A DNA stretch of 64,000 bases from Schizochytrium sp. CCTCC M209059 (GCA_000818945.1 KN805460.1:35163-99162); one strand, 5' to 3'; shown: positions 29,341-39,195, counted from the first letter of the stretch. Notes: generated by a model from the letters alone, not told the origin. Program-made: numbers and translations.

Positions 29341-30807
29341 TCAAGACCTTGCATTTGGAACCTCGCCACGCGGCTCCTCGTTTTCCTCAACCATAGCGCA
29401 AACGTCACCCAGTCCCTCAAACATTGCACCCAAATGCTCGGCAGGATCTTTCAAGTCCTTTAGCAGCTCAGTCAGGAACTTGTTGTATGAGATGCGCTTC
29501 TTTTCAGACGCCCAGGACTCCCACAATTCGCAGCTGCGTATGAACTTTCCATGCTCAGCTAGCGGGTACGCACGAAAGCAATTGTAGAGAAAATACTCGA
29601 ATCAGGTTGAGAACATGATTGCATTCGGAGTCAAGCGGGCGGTCTGTAGCGCGCGACCAGCCAGCGTTTTTCAAACGGTGTCAACACCTCCAGTCACGTG
29701 GTTCCAGTATGAGCCCAAAATTGGGCTGAGTTTATTGTCTGGCGGAGGGGTCCTATTCGAAATACCATCATTACTGTGACAGCGCAAGAGCTGCAGATAT
29801 GTCTCATCGGTGTGATGATCTTGTGCAAAACCAAGATGCTCGCTGTAGTCCTCGCCAATGTCCGGGAATGGCACATTAGTGCCGTTGTAGATGAATCCCA
29901 GGTACTCTTTGGCAAGCCAAGACAGGTAACGCCTCCAAGCGCCGCGCTGCGACGCTGAATACTTGATGATCACAACTTGTCGGATCTTTGAATGAGCATA
30001 TACCAAAAGTGTGCATGGGACGTCGAGAACAGCTGCGGGATGAATACACTGTGCATGATAGGCTGCCCGTGGCACAAGTTCTCTGCACTCTTGCGAAGCG
30101 CTATATCACTCTCGGATTCGGCCTTGTTCAGCGATCCTCGCATTGAGCGCATCTACTGAGTGAGTTTGAGGACGTTGTCGTCTTGATCTCAAGGACAAAC
30201 ACGCACTTTACCATGTCAGCAGTGCTCGACGTATCACTATCCAGGCTGTCCGCGTCATCTTTCAGATTCGGGTCAAGAGCGCAAAGTAGCACAACTACAC
30301 CATCGGGAGAGTCCATTTTACGGCGCGAAAATCCTCACTCGCTTGCATGGTATCATCGCAATCCTTCTTCAATCTCGCGTAAAGACGACTTAAAATCACA
30401 GAAACCTCACATTTAAGCTTCGCCAAGACAAGTTTACCATATGGATTGAAAGGTAACTTGACTGACGTAAGGGGACGTGCTGTTCCGGTAAGATTGCCGT
30501 AATGTGCGGCTCCGCGTTGTGAGAGAGGCTCAAAAGACCGAAATCTACATCCAGAGATTTTGATGGTATCTCCATCAACATCGTCGGGCAGGTCGCCAAT
30601 GTCCCAATCAAAGTCGTCTCGCGTGCTCTCTTCGGTATCATGCTTGTTTGCTTCTGTTTCATCCGCGCCGTCTGGTTCGACATTGAGCTGCAAGGTCTCG
30701 ACAAACGCTTCCACGTCACCATCCTTAAAGGCATGCTTCATGGCGCGGGCGAACTTGCGCTGCCGACCACAGCGCGAAGAAGGATGGTGCGAGAACAACT
30801 GCGGCAC
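29341..30807 (-). pseudogene. Decayed transposase-like gene (frameshifts and TGA stops)
   Basis: Minus-strand fragments read in order from 30,807. They comprise a hydrophilic N-terminal part with acidic stretches, then 'DSPDGVVVLLCAL' in another frame. Next is 'VPCTLLVYAHSKIRQVVIIKYS', and 'GSYWNHVTGGVDTV' followed by helical sequence to 29,341. In the last part three in-frame TGA codons (29,671-29,673, 29,602-29,604, 29,341-29,343) interrupt an otherwise good frame. 'W-N-x-V-x-G-G-V-D-T' recalls the region near the end of piggyBac-type transposases; this is a weak clue and the family is not established. At least two frameshifts (near 30,300 and 30,060) are needed. It lies between hairpin-repeat copies B and D. 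Confidence 0.45.
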
Positions 30808-30889
30808 GTCTGCGGGGTGGTCTCGTCGTTACGCGACGCAACGCGACGCCAAGGTGAGACTAAACAGCCGTCGTAGCTATCAATGAAGA

Positions 30890-31184
30890 GCGGTGGTGAG
30901 GCTCGCGCTAGAATGCCAGCAAGTACCCACTTTGCAGATCAAGCTTAATCATGTCCACCGGGTTAATTTCCCCCAAAACTTGCATGGAGACGGGGAGGAA
31001 AGGGGTTGTGGGAATCACCATGTCAACACACGAGATAAAAATTGGATCTAAAGAATTTCTTTCAATGACTTGTTTGATTTATAGATATGTCGTCACGTTT
31101 TCCCAGGCCGAGACTGCACCCTGTTTTGGCAAAACTATCTCGCTGACAATTTCGTCCTGAAAAACGGGACGAAATTTAGCTAGG
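30890..31184 (+). repeat. Dispersed hairpin repeat, copy B
   Basis: It starts at CGGTGGTGAGGCTCGCGCTAG and ends in the hairpin TTTCGTCCTGAAAAACGGGACGAAA (31,150-31,173) followed by TTTAGCTAG. It is colinear over its length with the reverse complement of copy C at the window end (about 80% by eye). Confidence 0.85.
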
Positions 31185-31616
31185 GGCAATTGAAGAACTA
31201 CGATGCCGATCGCCGTCTCAAGCTTTCACTCTACTCGTCTCTCTTGTGATCGTGCTGCAGCCCACCTCGCTTCACAGCCTCTCCAAGTCCACGGCAACAT
31301 ATCGACCGATCGATCGTCGATCAATATGTCTATTGCCAAGGCAAAGGGACACCCTGAGCCTGTCCATCGCTGAAGTCGCGCTCCAGTCTCTCCCTTTCTC
31401 TCACTGACTGACAGTGAGGCAGGCAAGTCCAAGCAAGCAAATAAATCTCCATCGAACCACGACTAGGCCTGATCGAGGCAGCTCACGCGCGAGTGCGCGC
31501 GCAGAAAAGGAATAGAGAGCGCTGCGAGGACCCTCGTTGCGTCAAGGCGCGACCAGGTCAGTCATCTTTTGGCAAGAATCGAGAGAGCTCGACTTGACGT
31601 TTGACTCTTTGAGACG
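31185..31616. other. Intergenic upstream of HPPK-DHPS
   Basis: It contains GATCGATCG-like palindromic stretches (about 31,304-31,325) and a short (GGCA/AAGC)n run (about 31,419-31,440). No gene is supported. Confidence 0.6.
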
Positions 31617-32987
31617 ATGCGGCGCACGGCGCTTGTTGCGCTCGGGTCCAACCAGGGCCCGAGCTTGGACATTCTCACGAGAGCTGTGCGACGCGTCGGT
31701 GATGCGTGCGGGCGCCTCACGGATTGCTCGCACATGTACAAGTCCAAAGCACAGCTCGTCGAGAATCAGCCCGACTTTTACAACGCGGTGATTGCTGTGC
31801 AGACAAGCCTCGACGCCCCAGACCTTTTGAAGGCGCTGCAGGAGATTGAGGCGGGCCACGCCAAAAGCAGCGAACGTTTCGGCCCGCGCGAACTCGATCT
31901 TGACCTCATCGCCTTTGCTGACGGAGAGCAAATTGTCCCCGTCGACGCACAAGACTACAGGCAGCTGTCCATGCCGCATCCTCGCGCGCACATGCGTGAC
32001 TTTGTCGTGCGTCCGCTGTGCGACATGCCCATTGGGCGGCGCACTGTCCTCGGAAATGGCGCCCGGGCCGAGGAAATGCTCGACACAACCCCGGACGATG
32101 CCTGCATTCGCGTAGACACGGAGCAGTGGGCCGCCGCCGAAACGGCCTCGGACGCCCCTCTGCTCATGGGCGTCCTGAACATTACACCCGACAGCTTTTC
32201 TGACGGTGGAAGCTATGTTGATCTTGACAAGGCTGTAGAGCACGCGTTGCGCTTGCAGCAGGAGGGTGCACATGTGATTGACGTCGGCGGCGAGTCGACG
32301 CGGCCCAACGCCTTGGACCTTTCGCCACAAGAAGAACAAGACCGTGTCCTACCGGTGATCGAAGCGTTGCGGGCGCACCCGGACTTTTCTGCACGACTCT
32401 CAATCGATACACGCCACGTGAGCACTGCGCGAGAGGCCATTGCCGCTGGCGCTCACATGATTAACGACGAGGTTGGTGAGCTCGACGACGAGGCCGAGGA
32501 CATGCTTTGTGCAGCGGGTGACATGGGCGTACCCCTCATGACCATGCATTCACGCGGCGACGCGCGTACCATGGAAAAACTCAAAATAGAAGATGATTCT
32601 GTAGATATGACCACCTACGTCAGGGATTGGTTGTGTGCGCGGGCGACGCGCGCGCTGCAAGCGCACGGAGTACCGCGATGGAATGTAATGATTGACCCGG
32701 GTCTGGGTTTTGCCAAGACGCACGAGCAAAATATCGAAATTTTGGCGCGTACAGACGAGCTTGTCGAGACGGGCTATCCTGTGCTCATTGGCACCTCGCG
32801 CAAGCGCTTTGTGCGTCAGTACACGACGTTTGACATTGATGTCACTACTGCGGCCACCTCTACGGCCGCTGTATTTGCAGGCGCACGCATGGTGCGCGTG
32901 CACAGTATTCCACATGCAGTCGATGTCGTCTCGATGGCGCACGCGTTGCGGCAGCAACGGCGTCGCGGCCCTGAATCCAGACCCTAA
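31617..32987 (+). CDS. Bifunctional HPPK-dihydropteroate synthase (folate synthesis)
   Basis: ATG 31617 gives 456 residues. Residues 1-145 are hydroxymethyl-dihydropterin pyrophosphokinase: 'ALGSNQGPSLDILTRAV', 'DFYNAV', 'ERFGPRELDLDLIAF' and 'MPHPRAHMRDFVVRPL'. From about 180 follows dihydropteroate synthase: 'MGVLNITPDSFSDGGSYVD', 'VIDVGGESTRPNA', 'LSIDTRHVSTAREAI', 'MINDEVGE', 'DPGLGFAKTHEQNIEIL', 'LIGTSRKRFVRQYT' and 'VRVH'. It makes 7,8-dihydropteroate from hydroxymethyl-dihydropterin and p-aminobenzoate and is the sulfonamide target. No dihydroneopterin aldolase domain is attached, unlike in fungi. All signature loops are present. Together with DHFR-TS at 6.4 kb it shows de novo folate capacity. 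Confidence 0.97.
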   Translation: MRRTALVALGSNQGPSLDILTRAVRRVGDACGRLTDCSHMYKSKAQLVENQPDFYNAVIAVQTSLDAPDLLKALQEIEAGHAKSSERFGPRELDLDLIAFADGEQIVPVDAQDYRQLSMPHPRAHMRDFVVRPLCDMPIGRRTVLGNGARAEEMLDTTPDDACIRVDTEQWAAAETASDAPLLMGVLNITPDSFSDGGSYVDLDKAVEHALRLQQEGAHVIDVGGESTRPNALDLSPQEEQDRVLPVIEALRAHPDFSARLSIDTRHVSTAREAIAAGAHMINDEVGELDDEAEDMLCAAGDMGVPLMTMHSRGDARTMEKLKIEDDSVDMTTYVRDWLCARATRALQAHGVPRWNVMIDPGLGFAKTHEQNIEILARTDELVETGYPVLIGTSRKRFVRQYTTFDIDVTTAATSTAAVFAGARMVRVHSIPHAVDVVSMAHALRQQRRRGPESRP

Positions 32988-33362
32988 CGATAAATGGTAA
33001 TGACGTTGATGTTGACAATGGTAAAGACGAAGAAAATGACATTCCAGTCGCGCCGATCCGAGACAGGGGAGACTGAAAGAACGGAAATGAACAGATGAAG
33101 GGCGCAGAAGACAACATCACAACAAGGCGGGCGCTCAGAACATTACGACGAGGCGGGCGACCGCCCTTGCCCTCCACCTCCACTTGTCCTAACTGATCAG
33201 CTTGACTTTTCTAACATGTCAGGCATGATGCTTGTGAGCAATGAGTGCGTGCGTGCGTGCGTGCGTGCGTGCCTGCCTGCCTGCTTGATGCGTTGCACCC
33301 TTGAATTTGTAGAATCAGACAAAAAGAGAAATCGCATCGCATTCTTCCCATCATCCCAAGAA
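32988..33362. other. Convergent 3' flank with GTGC/CTGC repeat
   Basis: A GCGT/GCCT tetranucleotide run lies at 33,245-33,285. Otherwise no gene is supported. Confidence 0.6.
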
Positions 33363-34886
33363 TCAGTCGTCGATAAAGTAGCCGAGAAGATCAGAAAGCG
33401 TAATGACGCCAACAAGATCACCCCTATCGTCCACATAAAGGAGCGAATGCACGCGAACCTCAGCGAACTTGATGAAGATCTGCTGCAGTGTATCAGTAAC
33501 GAGACACGTATGAGCGCGCATCCGTGAAGGGATACCAAGCTCGCTCTCCGACGCTGTCGTCTCCATGTCCGAAGGCAAGCCGAGCGATGACTCGGCGCCA
33601 CTTGCCGTGCTGTCGCTGTGCAAGGAAGACTTGCCCGTGTCTGGCTTTCCATCTATGAGATGCTCTCCATACGATTCGCCAAAGATGAGCCGTCCCAACG
33701 GCATGTCGAGGCTGTTCTCGATGGAGTTGTGCGAAACCAGGTCAATGATATTGGTCCGCGAGTACACCGCAAGGGGCTTTCTCTGCCGGTTGAGAATGGG
33801 CACGCACCAAATTTGTTTCACCGACAAGAGCTCCAGAATCTCGTGCACTGGTGTGTTGAGCGTTGCAGTGTGCAGACTTGCGCCCTCTGTGGCAAAAGTG
33901 CCAATGCCCAGCGACTGGATGGGCTGCTCAAAGAGCTGTCGGTCCTCGCAAAACTCGGTCACCAGGTACTGCAGCGCGGCGAGATGCGTGAGCACACCGA
34001 CGCAGACTTGATCTTTGATATCCACGATGGGGATCCAATCAAGTTTCTGCGACTTGAGCGCTGCGCACGAATCATAAAGCGAGCTTTCTGGGTCGATACT
34101 GACGAGGTCTGAATATGCGTTTGCAGAAGTAAAGTCTTCTTTGGCCTGGCGCTCGCGAAGTTCCTCTGCCGCAAGGCGAGCTGCCTCCACGGCTGGCATG
34201 CCTGCTTCCGTCAAGCATTGGACCATGCTCGCATCTTCAAAGAGCTGGAGTACAAGGCTTCTCCACGAAGATACCGAGTGGGAGTCCAAAAGCTCGACGA
34301 CAGTGTCACTTTTGTGTCCATGCCGCAGCATGTCGATAAAGTCAAGCGTGGTGATCACGCCCGAGATGGTTTGCGATAGAGGGTCCCACAGAGGCGCCGC
34401 GCCGATTTCGTGTTCGACGAGCGCGTAATACGAGAGACGAATGGGGATGTTCCGGTCAAAGACTACCACTTTGCTGCTATGGGGCACCAGGTCATAACAA
34501 GAGCTGTCTCGCAAAAACAAGGAAATTACGCGTCTGCCTTCGCGCTGCGCGTCGAATGGGCCCCCGGCCCCGTCGCCGTCGGTCCCTATGTCGCTATTAG
34601 CGCCTGCGCCGCCTCCTTGCTCGGCGTAATCGGCTTCGGTCATAAAGGCGGCCACCACGGCATCTGCTCCGTCCTCGTCGTCATTATCTTCGTCGCTCGT
34701 GCCGCCATCATGGCTTCCACGTCGACCGTCGCCGCCCATGCGCATTTCCTGCAGTCTATGTTCCAAATCCGCCTCCACGCCTGCGGGTAATGTCGAGTCG
34801 TAGCCGCGCTGCGCCGCGTTTGCGTTTGCGTTTGCATTTGCATTTGCTGACGCGTCGCCATTGTTTGCTGCAGCGTTCGCGTCCAT
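33363..34886 (-). CDS. AMPK gamma subunit (SNF4-like), four CBS domains
   Basis: ATG 34886 gives 507 residues (a GTG 54 bp upstream is unlikely). The N-terminal 125 residues are low-complexity, with an (Asn-Ala)n tract encoded by a hexamer repeat and acidic stretches. The four CBS motifs begin at about 130: 'FLRDSSCYDLVPHSSKVVVFDRNIPIRLSYYALVEHEI' then 'GVITTLDFIDMLRH', 'CVGVLTHLAALQYLV', 'CVPILNRQRKPLAVYSRTNIIDLV' and 'HSLLYVDDRGDLVGVITLSDLLGYF'. The order and spacing match the gamma/Snf4 subunit, which binds AMP/ADP/ATP in the AMPK heterotrimer. A Ser-rich insert (about 425-470) sits between CBS3 and CBS4. This is the energy-sensing subunit; catalytic and beta subunits are not in the window. 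Confidence 0.93.
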   Translation of the reverse strand: MDANAAANNGDASANANANANANAAQRGYDSTLPAGVEADLEHRLQEMRMGGDGRRGSHDGGTSDEDNDDEDGADAVVAAFMTEADYAEQGGGAGANSDIGTDGDGAGGPFDAQREGRRVISLFLRDSSCYDLVPHSSKVVVFDRNIPIRLSYYALVEHEIGAAPLWDPLSQTISGVITTLDFIDMLRHGHKSDTVVELLDSHSVSSWRSLVLQLFEDASMVQCLTEAGMPAVEAARLAAEELRERQAKEDFTSANAYSDLVSIDPESSLYDSCAALKSQKLDWIPIVDIKDQVCVGVLTHLAALQYLVTEFCEDRQLFEQPIQSLGIGTFATEGASLHTATLNTPVHEILELLSVKQIWCVPILNRQRKPLAVYSRTNIIDLVSHNSIENSLDMPLGRLIFGESYGEHLIDGKPDTGKSSLHSDSTASGAESSLGLPSDMETTASESELGIPSRMRAHTCLVTDTLQQIFIKFAEVRVHSLLYVDDRGDLVGVITLSDLLGYFIDD

Positions 34887-35345
34887 CGTGGCAGTCAATT
34901 CCGTCGCCGGTCTGAGACACGTAGGATTCGCCAGCCTCACTGCCGCTCAGTGCAAGGTGCGCCTACCTCGTCTGCACTTGCCGGTGCCCGGACTGCGCAG
35001 TCCTCGCGTGCTCGCGACCCGTATCCTCCGTTGCAATCTTTATGCCGCGAGTTTGTCTCGGGAGCGAGCGTAGATCGTCGCTCGCGCGCCGGACTGCAGT
35101 GCTGGCGGTCCGCCGGGCTGACCGGTGCCGGTCCTCGGCCGCGCGCGTCGGCTCGTCGTCGACGACGGCCTCCTCCTCCTCGTCGTCCTCCTCGAGCACT
35201 GCCTTCAAGACGTTCTTCGCCCTGCTTGGCGCCGCTTGCTTTCGCGCCCTTCGCAACGCTTCGCGGCACGGACACGCGGCGGATGTCCGTCCACGCGGCG
35301 CGGCGCGGCGCGGCGGCCGGGCCGACCGCGGGCAGCGGCCGCGCG

Positions 35346-35370
35346 NNNNNNNNNNNNNNNNNNNNNNNNN
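35346..35370. other. Assembly gap (25 N)
   Basis: The bases are unknown. The flanks are GCGGCG-rich, consistent with a difficult GC region. Confidence 0.99.
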
Positions 35371-35515
35371 GCGGCGGCGGAGGCGCGGCGCGGCGCGGCG
35401 CGGTTCTGCGCGCGGCGGCGGCGGCGCGGCCGGCGGCGTCGTCGTCGTGCAGGGCGGTGTTTGTTTGCCGAGGCCAAGGCGCTCGGCACTTTGCCCAGCC
35501 CGCTCTGCGTGCACC

Positions 35516-35704
35516 GGGGTATACTCCACTTGTCACTCGGTATACTCCACTGTGTCGGTGGTCTCGCGCGCTGTGTCAGTCTGTTTGCTCGACTCGACGA
35601 TCCACCTCGCACGATAGGCAAGGAAGTGCAGCACTTCATCTCTTGCAAGTGCGGTATACAGGGCTTGTAAGTGTGGGTGGATCGCATGCAAGTGCAGTAT
35701 TCGC
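35516..35704. promoter_or_regulatory. TATA-CACTTGC motif cluster, both orientations
   Basis: GGTATACTCCACTTGTCACTCGG followed by GGTATACTCCACTGTG occur at 35,518-35,552. Reverse-complement copies are at 35,642-35,661 (CTTGCAAGTGCGGTATACAG) and 35,685-35,704 (GCATGCAAGTGCAGTATTCG). It lies 630-820 bp ahead of the AMPK-gamma ATG. Confidence 0.5.
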
Positions 35705-35710
35705 CGCAGA

Positions 35711-35790
35711 GAGAGAGGGAGAGAGAGAGAGAGAGAGATAGAGGACGGGGGAGAGGGAGAGAGAGGGAGAGAGAAAGTCAGAGAGAGGGA
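35711..35790. repeat. GA/GGGA-type dinucleotide repeat
   Basis: It is a purine-only run of GA and GGGA units, about 80 bp long. Confidence 0.9.
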
Positions 35791-36123
35791 GAAAAGTTCA
35801 ATGCAACAGCCGCAAGATCGGTGTTGACCACGATGCAAAGCACTGAATCAATCAAGATAAGGAGGAAGGTACCCGCTCGCTGGCTGACTTGTTCGCTTGC
35901 GCGCCTACTGGTTTATACTAACACCTGTGGCAACGTTTCCCTTTCACACAACGCGAAGGACTCTCTGTCCGCCGTTGTTCATAACACATGACAAATAAAA
36001 TTACATCTCACAGTCAGGGATTCTCGTCTGCGAAGGACGAAAGGTGCGCGCACTCGAAAAGGCAGCATTCGGGGAATGAGTCATTTGCAGCGCAGCTCAG
36101 GGTGCCTTCGATCATGATGCTCG

Positions 36124-37815
36124 CTAGTGATGACTCGCAGTCAAATAACTTGTACGTCTTCGCGCTGCTGCCTCCTCAGCAGCTGCTGCTGCCGCGGCTG
36201 CCGCCGCGTCGTTGGCTTCTAAAATGCGCAATATGTTCAGATACTCTTGAACAGCCAGGTCCCCCTTTCGGGATGGAGGACGGCGATTCTGGTGTTGTTG
36301 ATCACTCAAAGCACGTTGTTCACGCACTTCATCTGCTTGAAGAACAACTTCCGCAGATGTGTGACGGGCGTAGTCTCGCATGGCTTCAAGATCCGAAAAG
36401 AGCGGCTTGAAACACCGAAACGTCCAGAAGCCTGCCGCATGCCAGCGTGCAAAGCTTGGAATCCAACACACGCGCGCAACGCACGGTTGCTTTACTTGCA
36501 GGTCTGGCGGAACCCACTTAAGGAGGAGACTCAAGGACACAGCCACATTGAAAAGATAGAGAAACAGCAGGTACGGGCCGTTGATGAGCAGCTCCTCATC
36601 GCACAGAACAGCGTGCGCTCCGGACGAAACGCGGGCACTCGCTTCATACAGCTTGAGAATGAATTCGCCGCTGGCGAGAAGGTTCAAAAAGACAATAAGC
36701 GACACGCGCACAAGAGGTCCGCGATTAACGGGATTAGCAACTGTCCAGCCACGTTCATGAAACGAAAGAAAATTGAGCGCTGTGGCCAGAGCTGGCGTTG
36801 AGGTCGCCACCCACACCGCGACAATCACTCGAAAGTACGATACAGCATAGCATGAGGACGCAGCATTCGTTGGTGCCATATTCAAAAAGACACTGCCAAA
36901 TATAAAGGCCACGAACGATAAAATTATCGATACCAAAAGAACCATGGCGATGCCAAGCGCCAAAATGAGGCGCCACTTCTTTAGATCGTCCATGTCGGTT
37001 CGCACACGCTGCAGATACTTGAGATGCTCGCGATGTGGGGTGCGACCATCCCAGTGGTCGTGGATCCAGACATTTCGTCGTTCCTCGTCATCGTCGAGAA
37101 GTTCTTCAAGAACGGCGCCTGCTATATTCTCAATGCGTGCAATGCAGGATCGCACACGGTCGTCTGCACTACGATCGGCCAGTGGACCGATGTTGCGCAA
37201 CCAGCTTATTGAACGCTGCACAATTACGTCAAAGTATGCTCCGTTGGCGTTGCTGTCGTCAAGGAGTTTGTGTAGTATTTCTGCACCTGCCAGAGCATTT
37301 GCATCATGACCAGATCGAAGGAGTTCCACTGCGTGTATGAGGCGAGTCCACGTCTCGTGCGGAACTTGGAACTCAAGCTCGTAGTACGGACTTTGTTCCA
37401 GGGCAACGATATTTGGCGCTTGACTCGACGAGGTTGCGACTGCAAAGCTTGCAGCACGTGGGACGCTGTTTGACATCCAGTCTTTAGTGACAGCTGCTGT
37501 TACGCGAGCGCGACGACTCGCAGCCTCCAAATCAGCGGACTTGCCGTCCCTCTTTTCCTCGTCCTCGTCGTCCTCGTCCTCGGTCCCATTTTGCGGTTTC
37601 TGGCCTTCTTCGTCTAGCTCCGCGTTTCGGACGCGTGCAAGGTCAGCAAGCTCCTGCGCAGGATCCTCAGCGTCCCTTTCGAACGAGAGCGCTGCTGAGA
37701 GCGCTGCTGGCAGCGCTTGCGCGTCGTCGACCTCGCGCGCAGACATCTTTATTCGGAACCAATGTCTTCGAAGTCGCCTAGATATGTACGTAGACTGTAT
37801 AGCAGTGGGTCTCAT
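36124..37815 (-). CDS. Unrecognised multi-pass membrane protein
   Basis: ATG 37815 gives 563 residues; ATG 37746 (MSAREVDDAQAL) would give 540 and looks the more natural start. The N-terminal half is soluble: acidic to about 90, then helical ('ELEFQVPHETWTRLIHAVELL', 'AGAEILHKLLDDS', 'SISWLRNIGPLADR'). After a charged stretch ('IHDHWDGRTPHREHLKYLQRV'), membrane segments follow at about 285-310, 330-350, 370-395 and 415-440. The C-terminus holds 'FRCFKPLFSDLEAMRDYARH', a basic/Gln-rich stretch and an Ala tract encoded by a GCA/GCT repeat (about 540-555). I do not recognise a family. Two cysteine/tryptophan clusters in the C-terminal part ('VARVCWIPSFARWHAAGFW') may be cytosolic. Coding quality is good and there is no intron. 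Confidence 0.8.
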   Translation of the reverse strand: MRPTAIQSTYISRRLRRHWFRIKMSAREVDDAQALPAALSAALSFERDAEDPAQELADLARVRNAELDEEGQKPQNGTEDEDDEDEEKRDGKSADLEAASRRARVTAAVTKDWMSNSVPRAASFAVATSSSQAPNIVALEQSPYYELEFQVPHETWTRLIHAVELLRSGHDANALAGAEILHKLLDDSNANGAYFDVIVQRSISWLRNIGPLADRSADDRVRSCIARIENIAGAVLEELLDDDEERRNVWIHDHWDGRTPHREHLKYLQRVRTDMDDLKKWRLILALGIAMVLLVSIILSFVAFIFGSVFLNMAPTNAASSCYAVSYFRVIVAVWVATSTPALATALNFLSFHERGWTVANPVNRGPLVRVSLIVFLNLLASGEFILKLYEASARVSSGAHAVLCDEELLINGPYLLFLYLFNVAVSLSLLLKWVPPDLQVKQPCVARVCWIPSFARWHAAGFWTFRCFKPLFSDLEAMRDYARHTSAEVVLQADEVREQRALSDQQHQNRRPPSRKGDLAVQEYLNILRILEANDAAAAAAAAAAEEAAARRRTSYLTASHH

Positions 37816-38310
37816 GGCGAGATAATACTGACATCTTTGGCGCTTGGCCTTCTCAGATAGTAATCCAGATCAACAATTGAATGAAGGAACGATCAACTGC
37901 GAACGATCCGTGACCACATGAACGAAGGCACCGCATTGCAGCACAATTTCAGTTTCGAGACTTTTACCAGACGGTGGAGACTCGCGGCCGCGGCGGCCGC
38001 GGCTGTCCAGTAAGTTTAGGTCTCTTTTTTAGTTTTAAAGTCTCTTTTCGAGTTTCCAGCTGCCGGCCTCAAAGTTTTTGCCCCCCGTGAGAGTGCGATC
38101 AGAACGCGGAGTGTCGCGCGCGGGACGCAGCGAGACACGGTAACGAGGACGGCAGGAACTCCAGGCGGGACGCGCCGGCATAGACAGATTTGGCGGGCAC
38201 GCGAGACGCTCGCCAGATTGAGGACGCGGTCCACGAGCGCAGGGCGTTTGCGGGGGTAAAACTTGCAAGGCGTAAGCATATTAACCACCGAGAGAGCGAG
38301 AGCAAGCAGG
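37816..38310. other. Divergent promoter region
   Basis: A CGGCCGCGGCGGCCGCGG palindromic block lies at about 37,985-38,004, followed by a pyrimidine/T-rich stretch (38,022-38,050). It is the upstream region of the membrane protein and Nse4 genes. No gene is supported. Confidence 0.6.
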
Positions 38311-39195
38311 ATGTCCAGCAACGCAGAGGCCAAGGCAAGGAGGCGCCGCGAGAAGGCTCTCCTTGCGCGCAAGGTGATCGATGATGTTGGCGAGACTTTC
38401 AAGACGGCAAACCTGAAGAGGCTTGAGGGAAAAGAAGATTTCAAGATCGTCAGCAATGCGCTCGAGAAACTTGATGACAACTTGGGCAAGATCAAAGAGA
38501 CGACCTTGGCCAAGGCCGACGCTGAAGTCTTTGCCGACCTCGGACAAAAGTCTGCACAAACCATCAAAGATGCTGCTCGCAGCACACGCCGTATCGAAGA
38601 AGGAGACCTCATCAATGCTCTTCAGCGCAAGCATAAAATTGATAAGGACTCCGACATCCTTCAATGGGATTTACTCGGAGAGACTGCCAACATGTACTTT
38701 AATGGCATCTTCGACAATGGCTTCTTCCTCGAAGCTCTCGATGTCGTGCCCCGGGAGCGAAAGGCGAGACAGAAGAGGCAAAAGCTCACGGAAGCCCCCA
38801 TCGAGAGACCCGAGAAAGTCGTCGAAGAGAAGGACAAAGCTTCGCATCGTGCACAAGCCCACCACGAGATCTTGCAAAAGCAAATTGCTGGCATTGTCAG
38901 GGAGAAGCAGAAAACCGGTTTTCTTGAGACTGTGGTCAATCCAGAGTCCTTTACGCAAACCGTCGAAAACGTGTTTTCATCGTCCTTTCTCATGAACAAC
39001 AATGAGTGCGTCATGCAGCTCGGAGCCAATGGTGAGCCTGAGCTTGCGGTGAGCAGCAAAGGTGATACGCGCGCGCCGCAGCAATCCATCCTATCATTCA
39101 CTATGAAGGACTGGGAGGATGCTGTTGAGGTCTACAACATCAAGAAGTCAGCTCTCCCCACACGGAAAGGCCCCGTCTATGCGAATACATCTTAA
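38311..39195 (+). CDS. Nse4-like SMC5-SMC6 complex kleisin
   Basis: ATG 38311 gives 294 residues. N-terminal basic helices (1-30) precede a helical region ('DFKIVSNALEKLDDNLGKIKETTLAKADAEVFADLGQ') that fits the Nse4 N-terminal, Smc6-binding helical part. The C-terminal winged-helix part is clear: 'NPESFTQTVENVFSSSFLMNNNECVMQLG' and 'QSILSFTMKDWEDAVEVYNI'. This follows the Nse4_C pattern (N..SF.QTVEN.F..SFLV.d..v.l ... q.v.s.d...W). Nse4 is the kleisin that bridges SMC5 and SMC6 in chromosome repair and anti-viral-like DNA silencing. The protein is shorter than human NSMCE4A but complete at both ends. Neighbours are unrelated. Confidence 0.85.
   Translation: MSSNAEAKARRRREKALLARKVIDDVGETFKTANLKRLEGKEDFKIVSNALEKLDDNLGKIKETTLAKADAEVFADLGQKSAQTIKDAARSTRRIEEGDLINALQRKHKIDKDSDILQWDLLGETANMYFNGIFDNGFFLEALDVVPRERKARQKRQKLTEAPIERPEKVVEEKDKASHRAQAHHEILQKQIAGIVREKQKTGFLETVVNPESFTQTVENVFSSSFLMNNNECVMQLGANGEPELAVSSKGDTRAPQQSILSFTMKDWEDAVEVYNIKKSALPTRKGPVYANTS

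Larger units (their letters stand above)
34887..36123. other. Promoter region of AMPK-gamma with N gap, GA repeat and motif cluster
   Basis: A small assembly gap (25 N, 35,346-35,370) sits in GC-rich sequence. TATA-CACTTGC motifs occupy 35,516-35,704 in both orientations and a (GA)n run lies at 35,711-35,790. ORFs over the gap are composition-driven. The 3' end of the membrane protein gene lies at 36,124. Confidence 0.65.

Noticed and set aside
34937..35741. ORFs spanning the 25-N gap
   Set aside because: Composition-driven and containing unknown residues; no domain.
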